Of a stretch of DNA of 37,148 bases, positions 1 to 8,074 are shown in pieces. Numbering within the stretch: the stretch's first letter is position 1; every line of letters starts with the position of its first letter. A model generated the notes under the pieces. That model made no database searches and was not told where the DNA came from. It saw only the letters and a program-made list of their open reading frames with translations. This stretch comes from an uncultured Bacteroidota bacterium (GTDB lineage Bacteria; Bacteroidota; Bacteroidia; Flavobacteriales; Flavobacteriaceae), in NCBI GenBank assembly GCA_902622575.1, contig CACNQJ010000011.1, positions 1 to 37,148 of the forward strand, read 5' to 3'. A program made the translations under genes and the position numbers.

Positions 1-1073
1 CCACTATCAACATCAGGATTAAGGATTTCGATTGTTGGTGAGATTGAATCATATGTCCAAGTAAACTGAGCTGCTGTATTACTATTACCTGCATTGTCTG
101 TAAATTTATTTGCATAAACATTAATTTCTGTAGCTCCCTGGCCATCTGGCGTAAATGTAGCAGTGTGAACCGTATTACTAACGGTTGTAAAATTACTTAT
201 GGTTCCGCCGCCAACATCAATATCAGCACCAGAGAAATCACCACTATGTGCCTCACTCAGTGTAAACGTCATTGAAAGTGTATCGTCATTACTGCTATCA
301 CCACTACTAACCTCAGCAGCAGTTATCGTCACTGTCGGTGAGGTTGAATCATATGTCCAAGTAAACTGAGTAGCTGCTGTGTTGTCATTGCCAGCTGCGT
401 CAGTGAATGTTCCTGCTGGTACGTCAATTGTGACAGTACCATCAGCTGATGGTGTCAAGGTGCCGTTATAATTATTACTTGCGTCCCAGGTATTTACCGA
501 AAAAGATCCACCGTTGATAACAAGATTTCCATGATAGAAAGATTTTGGAGAAGGATCACCATCCATCGCATAAGTAGCACCTTCACTTAATGTGAATGAT
601 ACATTAATACTGCTATCATTTGATGTATCACCACTACTAACATCACTTGAAGATATAGAAACAGTTGGAGGTGTTGTATCTACCTGAATTGTTCCTCCAG
701 ACGTGACTGCAGTAACCGCGGTTCCAGCATTTCCTGCTGTATCACTATAGGCAATACTAAAAGTGACATTACCATCTGTATCAGATGAATGTACAGTATA
801 TACAGCAGTCCATGTGTTTCCAGATGTATTTGTGTATGATGGTGAGTTTGTAATTGCGGATCCACCCGACTTAAATGTAACTGAAGGAGTAGAAATAGTC
901 TCATTTGCAGTGAAAGTCAGTGTTATATTGTCATCAGCTTTTGCAACACCACTCTCTTCGCCAGCATGATTAGTAGACATTGTGACACTAGTTAAGGTAG
1001 GCGCTGTTGTATCAGCTTGAGAAAAAAGTTGTGATGAAAATATTGTAAGTATTAATGAAATAATAAATCTCAT
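1..1073 (-). CDS. Secreted protein with bacterial Ig-like repeats, partial (C-terminal part beyond the window)
   Basis: The frame is open from an ATG at 1073 to the window edge, giving about 357 residues with no stop. The first ~19 residues are a hydrophobic signal peptide ending Phe-Ser-Gln-Ala. After it come Thr/Ser/Asp/Gly-rich beta-sandwich repeats of about 100 residues, with recurring strings such as SSGD, FTLSE, TDNAGN/TDAAGN and QFTWTYDS, typical of bacterial Ig-like domains (Big family) of adhesins and large surface proteins. Two units are exactly 300 bp apart. By family, such proteins are exported and often end in a sorting domain; that end is not visible, so the anchoring route is unknown. 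The gene starts 25 bp downstream of acs on the same strand, and no -7 element was seen in that gap, so it may be co-transcribed. Its G+C is visibly higher than its neighbours. The exact function (adhesion, matrix, enzyme scaffold) cannot be told. Confidence 0.85.
   Translation of the reverse strand, partial: MRFIISLILTIFSSQLFSQADTTAPTLTSVTMSTNHAGEESGVAKADDNITLTFTANETISTPSVTFKSGGSAITNSPSYTNTSGNTWTAVYTVHSSDTDGNVTFSIAYSDTAGNAGTAVTAVTSGGTIQVDTTPPTVSISSSDVSSGDTSNDSSINVSFTLSEGATYAMDGDPSPKSFYHGNLVINGGSFSVNTWDASNNYNGTLTPSADGTVTIDVPAGTFTDAAGNDNTAATQFTWTYDSTSPTVTITAAEVSSGDSSNDDTLSMTFTLSEAHSGDFSGADIDVGGGTISNFTTVSNTVHTATFTPDGQGATEINVYANKFTDNAGNSNTAAQFTWTYDSISPTIEILNPDVDS
44..370 (-). repeat. Exact 300-bp-period repeat within the Ig-like protein gene
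   Basis: A 27-bp string at 44-70 recurs identically at 344-370, exactly 300 bp (100 codons) apart. It encodes the QFTWTYDS end of one domain and the start of the next. A related SSGD-coding string recurs near 1-14, 296-312 and 630-645, marking domain boundaries. Near-identical DNA over a conserved protein motif suggests recent unit duplication or recombination between units. The third domain (about 660-1010) is more diverged. Confidence 0.85.
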
Positions 1074-1098
1074 AAAATAAAATGAAAATGCTGTTTTT

Positions 1099-3000
1099 TT
1101 AAAAGTAACCATTTACAATTAATTTAACAACATCTGGGTTCAATAGTGTTGAAATATCACCAAAATTTTCTTTTTCTCCACATGCAATCTTTCTTAAAAT
1201 TCTACGCATAATCTTTCCGCTTCTAGTTTTTGGAAGTCCTGGAACCAATTGAATCTTTTCGGGTTTCGCAATTGGACCAATAGTTTTTGAAATCAGCTGA
1301 TTTATTTCAACTTTTATGTCATCGCTTTTCGAATCATCTTTTAATATAACAAATGCATAAAGTGCATTTCCTTTGATATCGTGAGGAAATCCAACAAGAG
1401 CGCTCTCTACCACATTATCATGCATATTTATAACATCCTCAATCGGAGCAGTACCTAAATTATGACCAGATACTATAACAACATCATCGACCCTTCCTGT
1501 TATTCTGTAATTTCCATCATCATCTCTAAATGCTCCATCTCCTGGGAAATAATAACCAGGATAAGCCGAAAAATAAACATTTTTATAACGTTCATGATCC
1601 CCATAAATTGTGCGAGCTATAGATGGCCATGGATATTTAATTCCAAGAATTCCATTTTTGTTATTATCATCAAATTCAATTCCATTTTCATCAAATAAAA
1701 CAGGTTGAATACCCATCATTGGTTTAGTAGCAAAAGTAGGTTTTCCATCCGTTACATTAGCCAAAGATGTAATCATAATTCCACCTGTTTCTGTTTGCCA
1801 CCAAGTATCAACAATTGGACATTTATTCTTTCCTATGTTTTCATTGTACCAATTCCATGCTTCCTCATTAATTGGTTCTCCAACAGTTCCTAATACTTTT
1901 AATGATGATAAATCGTATTTATTTACAAAATCCAAAGGGTGTTTTGCAAGGGCTCTAATTGCAGTTGGAGCAGTATAAAATTGGTTAACCTTGTGCTTTT
2001 CACAAATCTCCCAAAATCTACCAAAGTCAGGATATGATGGAACACCTTCAAACATCATGGTTGTAGCACCGTTTAGCAGTGGACCGTAAACTATGTAACT
2101 ATGCCCTGTTATCCAACCAATATCTGCTGTACACCAATAGATATCATCATCATCGTAATCAAATACATTTTTAAATGAATAGGCAGTATAAACCATATAG
2201 CCCCCAGATGAGTGAACCATTCCTTTGGGTTTTCCAGTTGAACCTGAGGTGTATAAAATAAATAAAGGGTCTTCGGAATCCATTATTTGAGCTGGGAAAT
2301 AATCATCAACTTTATCTAACTCATCGTTCCACCATTTTTCATTTTTATTTAAAGTAATTCCGCTATTTATTCGATTTAATACTATTATAGAATCAACACA
2401 ATCACAATCCTTTAAAGCCTTGTCAACTATAGATTTTAAGTCAATTGTTTTATTTCCTCTAAAGCTTCCATCTGATGTCAGCACCATCTTACATGATGCA
2501 TCATTAATTCTGGCTGATAACGCAGATGAAGAAAAACCTGCAAATACAACAGAATGTACGGCTCCAACTCTAGCGCACGCCAAGACTGCAACAGCAAGTT
2601 CAGGAACCATTGGTAAATAAATACAAACTCTATCTCCTTTTTGAATATTATTGTTTTTTAAAACATTTGAAAATCTACAAACTCTACTGTGCAATTCTTT
2701 GTATGAAATATGTTCTGCTGGTTGATTTGAATCATTTGGCTCAAAAATAATGGCTGTTTTATCTGGATTAGCCTTAACATGTCTGTCTAAACAATTTTCA
2801 GTAATATTCAATTTTGCATCTGTAAACCATTTAAAACTTGGTTTTGAAAAATCAAAATCAACTACTTTTGACCACTTTTTTTTCCAAATGAATGATTCAG
2901 CAACATCAGTCCAAAACAACTCTGGATTATCAACACTTTGCTTATAAAGTTTATTGTATTCCTCTAAATTTTTAGGTAATAGATTGTTTTTAAATATCAT
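1099..3000 (-). CDS. acs: Acetyl-CoA synthetase (AMP-forming)
   Basis: The 633-residue product matches the usual Acs length. It activates acetate to acetyl-CoA through acetyl-AMP in the cytoplasm, feeding the TCA cycle and lipid synthesis. Seen in order: the N-terminal ACAS region, the P-loop-like YTSGSTGKPKG at about 250-260, WWQTETGG at 400-407 (adenylate binding), YFPGDGA at 484-490, the hinge region GRVDDV at 502-507, SGHNLGTAPIED at 511-522, and the C-terminal PKTRSGKIMRR at 590-600. The lysine at 596 is the conserved catalytic lysine that in this family is silenced by acetylation. The ATG at 3000 gives the usual N-terminus. It is last in a same-strand run nusB-DUF1573-yajC-pyrD-acs, 15 bp after pyrD. 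A propionyl-CoA synthetase is possible but less likely given the overall match. Confidence 0.96.
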   Translation of the reverse strand: MIFKNNLLPKNLEEYNKLYKQSVDNPELFWTDVAESFIWKKKWSKVVDFDFSKPSFKWFTDAKLNITENCLDRHVKANPDKTAIIFEPNDSNQPAEHISYKELHSRVCRFSNVLKNNNIQKGDRVCIYLPMVPELAVAVLACARVGAVHSVVFAGFSSSALSARINDASCKMVLTSDGSFRGNKTIDLKSIVDKALKDCDCVDSIIVLNRINSGITLNKNEKWWNDELDKVDDYFPAQIMDSEDPLFILYTSGSTGKPKGMVHSSGGYMVYTAYSFKNVFDYDDDDIYWCTADIGWITGHSYIVYGPLLNGATTMMFEGVPSYPDFGRFWEICEKHKVNQFYTAPTAIRALAKHPLDFVNKYDLSSLKVLGTVGEPINEEAWNWYNENIGKNKCPIVDTWWQTETGGIMITSLANVTDGKPTFATKPMMGIQPVLFDENGIEFDDNNKNGILGIKYPWPSIARTIYGDHERYKNVYFSAYPGYYFPGDGAFRDDDGNYRITGRVDDVVIVSGHNLGTAPIEDVINMHDNVVESALVGFPHDIKGNALYAFVILKDDSKSDDIKVEINQLISKTIGPIAKPEKIQLVPGLPKTRSGKIMRRILRKIACGEKENFGDISTLLNPDVVKLIVNGYF

Positions 3001-3015
3001 ACTTAAATCTATAAA

Positions 3016-4089
3016 TTAATTTAAAGATTTAATAATTTCTTTATTGATATTTCTTGCAAAAGATGGGCCGTTATAAATAAAGCCTGTGTATAATTGTATT
3101 AGGCTTGCACCAGCATTAAGCTTTTCTATAGCGTCTTGTGTTGACATGATTCCTCCAACGCCAATAATTGGAAGCTTTTTCTTAGAATACTCGTGAATTA
3201 ATTTAATAATTTCTGTGCTTCTCATTGTTAAAGGTTCTCCGCTTAAACCTCCAATTTCGCTGGTTAATTTTTCTTTAGATTTTAATTTATTTCTACTGAT
3301 TGTTGTATTTGATGTTATGATACCGTCAATTTTAAGATCAAGTCCCATATCGACTATTTTTTTTATATCATCATCATTTAAGTCAGGTGAAATTTTAATT
3401 AGAATAGGTTTGGTATCTCTTTTATTATTCTCCTCAATTAACGGGTACAATATCTCGCGCAATTCATTTATGTTTTGAAGATCTCTTAAGTTTGGTGTGT
3501 TTGGTGAACTCACATTTACTGCAAAATAATCAACATGATCATATAAGGCTTTAAAACATATTAAATAATCATCCTTAGCTTTTTCATTTGGTGTAAATTT
3601 ATTTTTACCAATATTACCGCCAATTATAATATTGCCCTTGCTCCTTAATCTAGCTGCAACTCTATTTACTCCATCATTGTTAAAACCGAGTCGGTTAATT
3701 AAAGCATTATCATCAACTAATCTAAAAATTCTTTTTTTTGGATTTCCATCTTGAGAGACTGGTGTTACAGTACCTATCTCAATGAAACCAAATCCTAATG
3801 AAGACATTTGTTTATATACCTCAGCATTTTTATCAAAACCTGCTGCTAATCCCACTGGGTTTGGAAACTTAATTCCAAAAACTTCCTTTTCAAGTAAAGG
3901 ATGATTTTTACCACCTGATTTAAAATGATAGAACGATTTTCTTAGATAAAAAATAGGTGAAAATAGTTTCATTGCACCTACTACAAAATGGTGAACTTTT
4001 TCGGGATCAATCGAAAAGAAAAAGGGCTTTAGAAAAATACTCCACAAAATTTTTTCGATTTTGTGAAAAAGCTCTTTATAAAAAATCAT
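3016..4089 (-). CDS. pyrD: Dihydroorotate dehydrogenase (quinone), class 2
   Basis: The 357-residue enzyme oxidises dihydroorotate to orotate in pyrimidine synthesis, passing electrons from FMN to the membrane quinone. The first ~40 residues form the two-helix, hydrophobic membrane-attachment region typical of class 2 enzymes and ending in DPEKVHHF. Then NPVGLAAGFDKN (77-88), FIEIGTVTP (102-110), and NVSSPNTPNLRD (192-203), whose serine near 195 is the class 2 catalytic base. Near the C-terminus are SGEPL and VGGIMSTQDA, the phosphate-binding part of the FMN site. It sits 9 bp downstream of yajC and upstream of acs, so it is probably in the nusB-led transcript. pyrF lies far away in this window, so the pyrimidine genes are dispersed. 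Confidence 0.96.
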   Translation of the reverse strand: MIFYKELFHKIEKILWSIFLKPFFFSIDPEKVHHFVVGAMKLFSPIFYLRKSFYHFKSGGKNHPLLEKEVFGIKFPNPVGLAAGFDKNAEVYKQMSSLGFGFIEIGTVTPVSQDGNPKKRIFRLVDDNALINRLGFNNDGVNRVAARLRSKGNIIIGGNIGKNKFTPNEKAKDDYLICFKALYDHVDYFAVNVSSPNTPNLRDLQNINELREILYPLIEENNKRDTKPILIKISPDLNDDDIKKIVDMGLDLKIDGIITSNTTISRNKLKSKEKLTSEIGGLSGEPLTMRSTEIIKLIHEYSKKKLPIIGVGGIMSTQDAIEKLNAGASLIQLYTGFIYNGPSFARNINKEIIKSLN

Positions 4090-4098
4090 CTATCGTTT

Positions 4099-4380
4099 TT
4101 AATCTTTCTTGTTTAATGCTTCAGACAATTCAAAAGAAATTGCAGATTTATCGAATTTTATTTTCCCAGCCATAGTCACTAAAACACACGTGTTATTATT
4201 ATCATTAATTTCAACTATCTTTCCATGCATACCACTCTTTGTTACTACCCTATCCCCAGTTTTTATATTCGAAATAAATTTTTTCTCTTTTTTTGCTTTT
4301 TTACTCTGAGGGAGAATAAACAAAAAATACATTGCTATGAAAAGCAGTATTATCGGTAAAAATTGACCAAATCCTTCCAT
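4099..4380 (-). CDS. yajC: Preprotein translocase accessory subunit YajC
   Basis: This 93-residue protein has one N-terminal membrane helix (about residues 5-23, ending LFILPQSKKAKKEKK) followed by a small basic cytoplasmic domain with GDRVVTKSGMHGKIVEI, the YajC hallmark. In the family it associates with SecDF and aids Sec export and membrane insertion. secDF is not in this window. It follows the DUF1573 gene by one base and precedes pyrD by 9 bp. The order nusB, DUF1573, yajC is common in Bacteroidetes, so the context supports the call. Confidence 0.93.
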   Translation of the reverse strand: MEGFGQFLPIILLFIAMYFLFILPQSKKAKKEKKFISNIKTGDRVVTKSGMHGKIVEINDNNNTCVLVTMAGKIKFDKSAISFELSEALNKKD

Positions 4381-4381
4381 A

Positions 4382-4858
4382 TTAATTATTCAAAACAAAA
4401 CCTGACAATCTTATTATTTTTTTACCAGTATTAGTATTTGTTGTTAAAGTCACTGACTTCATTTGTTTTCCAGGTTTATTCGAGGTGTCAAATCTAACTT
4501 TTAATTTTTCTTTTTGACCAGGAACAATATTTACATTCTGAGGATATTCTGGGACAGTGCATCCACAGCTTGCAGAAGCATCATAAATTATTAAATCAGA
4601 TTTTCCAGTATTTGTGAAATTAAAATCAACCTCAACCACTTCACCATCTTTAACTTCACCAAAATCATATGTATCAAAATCAAACTCGATTTCAGGTGAA
4701 TCATAAGACTTGTCTAATCTTTCTTCAGTTGCTTTTACATTCTCTTCCTTAATCTTTTTTGAAGGATCAGAATCACAAGATTTAAAAACAAATCCAACAA
4801 ACAATACAGCCAAAAGGCTATAGAATAAATAACCATATAGTTTCATAAAAAATTTCAT
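4382..4858 (-). CDS. DUF1573 domain protein, membrane-anchored or lipoprotein-like
   Basis: The 158-residue product has an N-terminal hydrophobic segment (about 8-26) followed by KSCDSD. The cysteine at 28 could be a lipidation site, but the preceding residues are not a standard lipobox. A charged linker follows, then a DUF1573 beta-sandwich (about 57-158) with FDFGEVKDGEVV, FTNTG, the hallmark ASCGCTVPEYP (C98 and C100) and a terminal RLSGFV. The fold resembles the ASPM-SPD-2-Hydin (Ig-like) class and the domain probably faces the periplasm. Its biochemical role is unknown. It lies between nusB and yajC with gaps of 18 and 1 bp, a recurrent Bacteroidetes arrangement. An alternative start at Met5 is possible. 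Confidence 0.85.
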   Translation of the reverse strand: MKFFMKLYGYLFYSLLAVLFVGFVFKSCDSDPSKKIKEENVKATEERLDKSYDSPEIEFDFDTYDFGEVKDGEVVEVDFNFTNTGKSDLIIYDASASCGCTVPEYPQNVNIVPGQKEKLKVRFDTSNKPGKQMKSVTLTTNTNTGKKIIRLSGFVLNN

Positions 4859-4876
4859 GTCATAAAATTATAAAAA

Positions 4877-5791
4877 TTATTGTGAACCCCTTTTATTTTT
4901 ATTTATCATTCCTTCTTTATCCAATTTTCTGTAAATATTATTTAAAACACCGTTGATGAATGTGCTGCTATTTGGGCTGGAATATTCTTTAGAAATTTCA
5001 ACATATTCATTTATACTAACCTTTACAGGAATAGAAGGAAAACTTATGAATTCATGAATACACATTTTTAAAATAATCATATCAACTACTGCAATTCTAT
5101 CATTATCCCATTCAGGTGTGTGTTCATTTATGAGATCTTGGGTGTTCTTATCATCCTTAACAGCAATTTTAAACAATTCTTTACCAAACTTTTTGTCAGA
5201 CCTATCTTTAAATATTTTTGTCGGAATTGAGGCAGAACCATTAACTGAAGAATTAATCAACCAATTTAAAACCATTGTATTAACTAGAGGAAAGTCATCA
5301 ACCCAACCAATTTCACAATCCTCATAAAAATCAAATAACTCATTATTACAAGCTATTACATTTTTGTAAATGTCTTGAACAAAAGAATTTTCACTTTTTG
5401 AATAGTTAATAAAAATTTCACTACTCAATATCTCTTTAAATATATTTTGAACTTTATTGATATTGTTGGTCCAATAATTTAATTCATATTTTTCCGATGC
5501 TTTAACTAGAAATTTATCTGAATGAATTGATTTAAGTAATTTATTTTCTGCAAATAAGTTAACTATCAATTTAGAGTCTTCTTTAAAATATTTTTTTTCG
5601 TTTAGGTCTACAACTCTTATGGATTCTATGAAAATTTCTTTGAATAGAATTAATTGAGTTAAAAAAAGTTTATAAAAGTTTTGAGATGTTTGTTCAAATT
5701 GTTTCAACAGTGATCTATTATCTGTTTTTCCAGTAGTTTTTGAATACAATAATTGTAATATCTTAATTCTAATGTGCCTTCTGTTTAACAT
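4877..5791 (-). CDS. nusB: Transcription antitermination factor NusB (long Bacteroidetes form)
   Basis: The product is 304 residues, about twice a classical NusB. The C-terminal part (about 190-300) holds the recognisable NusB core, with WDNDRIAVVDMIILKM and the VSINEYVEISKEYSSPNSSTFINGVLNNI signature interrupted here only for description. The N-terminus begins LNRRHIRIKILQLLYS, the usual NusB opening. The middle segment is the family-specific extension seen in Bacteroidetes. NusB with NusE (S10) binds boxA RNA for antitermination on rRNA operons. It heads a five-gene run (nusB to acs). A good -7 element on the same strand lies at 5809-5816, giving a leader of about 13 nt. Confidence 0.9.
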   Translation of the reverse strand: MLNRRHIRIKILQLLYSKTTGKTDNRSLLKQFEQTSQNFYKLFLTQLILFKEIFIESIRVVDLNEKKYFKEDSKLIVNLFAENKLLKSIHSDKFLVKASEKYELNYWTNNINKVQNIFKEILSSEIFINYSKSENSFVQDIYKNVIACNNELFDFYEDCEIGWVDDFPLVNTMVLNWLINSSVNGSASIPTKIFKDRSDKKFGKELFKIAVKDDKNTQDLINEHTPEWDNDRIAVVDMIILKMCIHEFISFPSIPVKVSINEYVEISKEYSSPNSSTFINGVLNNIYRKLDKEGMINKNKRGSQ

Positions 5792-5808
5792 TTAAATGAA
5801 CTTGAAAG

Positions 5809-5816
5809 CAAATGTA
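5809..5816 (-). promoter_or_regulatory. Bacteroidetes-type promoter of nusB (-7 element)
   Basis: On the minus strand this reads TACATTTG, a match to TAnnTTTG. A TTG at 5841-5839 lies 22 nt upstream, near the expected -33 position. Transcription would begin near 5804, about 13 nt before the nusB ATG. Confidence 0.6.
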
Positions 5817-5849
5817 AATATTTTTAAACTATAAACATCAATTAAAATG

Positions 5850-5857
5850 TATATTTG
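5850..5857 (+). promoter_or_regulatory. Bacteroidetes-type promoter of the ABC exporter (-7 element)
   Basis: The sequence TATATTTG matches TAnnTTTG. No clear -33 TTG was found. It is divergent from the nusB promoter in the same 78-bp gap. Because it covers an in-frame TTG at 5855, it argues that translation starts at the ATG at 5870 instead. Confidence 0.6.
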
Positions 5858-5869
5858 AAATTCAATTTT

Positions 5870-7618
5870 ATGGGTGAATTAAAGTACCTAAATAAGTTTT
5901 TCTATTTATACAAAAGCAAAATAATAATTGGTATTATAATTACTATCATAGCAAGAATTTTTGCATTAGTTGCTCCCAACCTGGTTGGCGATTCAATTAC
6001 TTTAATTGAACAGTACACACTAAAAAATTCAATAGAGATTGATTTTCTAAAAGAACAATTATTATTAAACATAATTTTCATCGTTGGTTCAGCTTTAATT
6101 GCTGCCTTGTTTACCTTTATTATGAGGCAAACTCTGATTAATGTTTCTAGATATATTGAGTTTGATTTGAAAAATGAGATTTTTATTAAATATCAAGAAC
6201 TTAATGTCAAATTTTATAAGAATAATAGAATTGGAGATTTAATGAACAGAATTAGTGAAGATGTAAGCAAAGTCAGAATGTATGTTGGACCTGCACTAAT
6301 GTATACGATAAATACGGTTTCATTATTTGTAATTATCATTACATATATGGTTAGTGTGGATCCAAAACTCACAGCTTATGCTGTAATACCCCTACCCATT
6401 CTTTCACTTCTAATTTATAAATTAAGTAGACAAATAAATATAAAAAGTAAGAGTGTACAAGAATCGCTTTCAAAACTAACAACATTCTCTCAGGAGTCTT
6501 TTAGTGGAATCTCAATTATTAAGTCAAACACCATTGAGGATAAGGTTAATTATTTCATGGAAGAATTTGCTAATGAAACCAAAGATAAAAGTATTGATCT
6601 AGCCAAATTTCAATCTTGGTTTTTTCCAATGATGCTTTTGTTGATCGGATTGAGTAATATAATAGTAATATATGTTGGAGGCAATCAGTACATTAACGGA
6701 GAAATTGATTTAGGTGTACTTGCAGAGTTTATTATTTATGTGAATATGCTAACATGGCCTGTTGCGACTGTTGGATGGGTAACATCTATAGTTCAACAAG
6801 CTGAAGCATCACAAAAGAGAATTAATGAGTTTCTTTCTCAAAAGAGTGAAATCATTAATGAAAATGTAAAAAATTACGAAATTTCAGGTGAGATAATATT
6901 CAATAATGTTGGTTTAAAATACCCTGAAACCAACATCAAAGCTTTAGATAATATTAATTTTTCTGTCAAGGCTGGTGAATCTTTAGGAATTATTGGTTCC
7001 GTTGGATCTGGCAAATCTAGTGTACTTGAGCTAATTGTAAGAAATTATGATCCTGATCATGGTAATATTTTTATTGACAACAAAAACTTAAGAGAACATA
7101 ATTTAGATGTAATTAGGAAACAAGTTGGATATGTTCCGCAATCAACATTTCTTTTTTCTGACACAATCTATAACAATATTAATTTTGGTAATATTAAATC
7201 AGATGAGAACGATATCATTCATTATTCTAAACTCGCATCCATTCATGATGATATAATTAGTTTTCCAAAAAAATATTTATCAATTTTAGGTGAAAGAGGA
7301 ATTAATCTTTCTGGTGGGCAAAAACAAAGAGTTGCTATAGCTAGAGCACTAATTAAGAAACCCAAAATTTTAATTCTTGATGATAGTCTTTCTGCACTTG
7401 ACACTGAAACTGAGCACAAAATCATAAATAACCTAAAAAATCATGTAAAAAATATAACAAAGATTATAGTTAGTCATCGAATCTCAACGGTCGAGCAATG
7501 TGATCAAATTTTAGTCTTAAATCAAGGTAAAGTTATTGAAATTGGAACCCATCAGGAGCTTTGCAAAATCGATGGTTATTACAAAGAAACTTACGATAAG
7601 CAAAAAACAAAAAAATAA
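5870..7618 (+). CDS. ABC exporter half-transporter (membrane domain fused to ATPase)
   Basis: The 582-residue product has a six-helix ABC exporter membrane domain (about 15-310) and an ATPase domain (about 338-580). Seen: Walker A GSVGSGKSS (376-384), Q-loop near VPQSTF (422-427), signature LSGGQ (480-484), Walker B LILDD (501-505) and H-loop His536. The residue after the Walker B aspartate is Asp505 where a catalytic Glu is usual, as in degenerate halves of heterodimeric exporters (BmrC, TM287 types). No partner half lies nearby. The family includes MsbA-like lipid flippases and drug exporters; substrate cannot be told. The start is set at the ATG at 5870 because a -7 promoter element covers the in-frame TTG 15 nt upstream. 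It is followed 57 bp later by a DUF3276 gene. Confidence 0.9.
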   Translation: MGELKYLNKFFYLYKSKIIIGIIITIIARIFALVAPNLVGDSITLIEQYTLKNSIEIDFLKEQLLLNIIFIVGSALIAALFTFIMRQTLINVSRYIEFDLKNEIFIKYQELNVKFYKNNRIGDLMNRISEDVSKVRMYVGPALMYTINTVSLFVIIITYMVSVDPKLTAYAVIPLPILSLLIYKLSRQINIKSKSVQESLSKLTTFSQESFSGISIIKSNTIEDKVNYFMEEFANETKDKSIDLAKFQSWFFPMMLLLIGLSNIIVIYVGGNQYINGEIDLGVLAEFIIYVNMLTWPVATVGWVTSIVQQAEASQKRINEFLSQKSEIINENVKNYEISGEIIFNNVGLKYPETNIKALDNINFSVKAGESLGIIGSVGSGKSSVLELIVRNYDPDHGNIFIDNKNLREHNLDVIRKQVGYVPQSTFLFSDTIYNNINFGNIKSDENDIIHYSKLASIHDDIISFPKKYLSILGERGINLSGGQKQRVAIARALIKKPKILILDDSLSALDTETEHKIINNLKNHVKNITKIIVSHRISTVEQCDQILVLNQGKVIEIGTHQELCKIDGYYKETYDKQKTKK

Positions 7619-7627
7619 TATTAATTT

Positions 7628-7657
7628 TTGTTAATAATAGTTTTTTAACCATTTTTG
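7628..7657 (+). promoter_or_regulatory. Candidate promoter of the DUF3276 gene
   Basis: A TTG at 7628-7630 is followed after 19 nt by CATTTTTG at 7650-7657, one mismatch from TAnnTTTG. A start site near 7662 would leave a leader of about 14 nt before the ATG at 7676, matching the spacing at other promoters in this window. Confidence 0.4.
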
Positions 7658-7675
7658 AATCAAATTAAAATTGAA

Positions 7676-8074
7676 ATGGAAGAAAATAAACAACATGTAA
7701 ATGAAGACATTTATTCAAAAGTCTTAAGAGCAGGTAGAAGAACTTATTTTTTTGATGTAAGATCTACTAAAGCTGGTGATTATTATTTAACAATCTCAGA
7801 AAGTAAAAAATTTACAAATGAGGATGGTACTTTTTACTTTAAAAAACACAAAATTTATTTATACAAAGAAGATTTTGAAAATTTTTCAAATATTTTGGGA
7901 GAAATGACAAAATATATAATTGATGAAAAAGGTTTAGAAGTAATTAGTGAAATTCATGATAAAGATTTTAAATCCAAAAAAGAAGAAGAACAAGAAGAGG
8001 CTTCTAAGGATACCCCTGATGAAGAAAAAAAACAGGATGAAAAATCTGATGAGGTAGAATTTGAAGATATTTAA
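7676..8074 (+). CDS. DUF3276 (PUR-alpha-like) nucleic-acid-binding protein
   Basis: The 132-residue product has a compact N-terminal domain (about 10-95) with VLRAGRRTYFFDVRSTKAGDYYLTISE-type strands characteristic of DUF3276, a PUR-repeat relative thought to bind single-stranded DNA or RNA. Its C-terminal ~40 residues are a low-complexity tail of Lys, Glu and Asp, probably disordered. The start is placed at the ATG at 7676: an in-frame TTG lies at 7655 but inside a likely -7 element. The gene ends in a TAA whose bases overlap the stop of the convergent hydroxylase gene, the two stops sharing the palindrome TTAA at 8071-8074. The in vivo role is unknown; these proteins are widespread in Bacteroidetes. 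Confidence 0.85.
   Translation: MEENKQHVNEDIYSKVLRAGRRTYFFDVRSTKAGDYYLTISESKKFTNEDGTFYFKKHKIYLYKEDFENFSNILGEMTKYIIDEKGLEVISEIHDKDFKSKKEEEQEEASKDTPDEEKKQDEKSDEVEFEDI

Noticed and set aside
5855-5869. TTG start for the ABC exporter, five codons upstream of the ATG
   Set aside because: The TTG lies in the -7 promoter element TATATTTG, so it would not be in the mRNA; the ATG at 5870 fits better.
7655-7675. TTG start for the DUF3276 gene
   Set aside because: It lies in a likely -7 element, and the ATG at 7676 gives the expected N-terminus.
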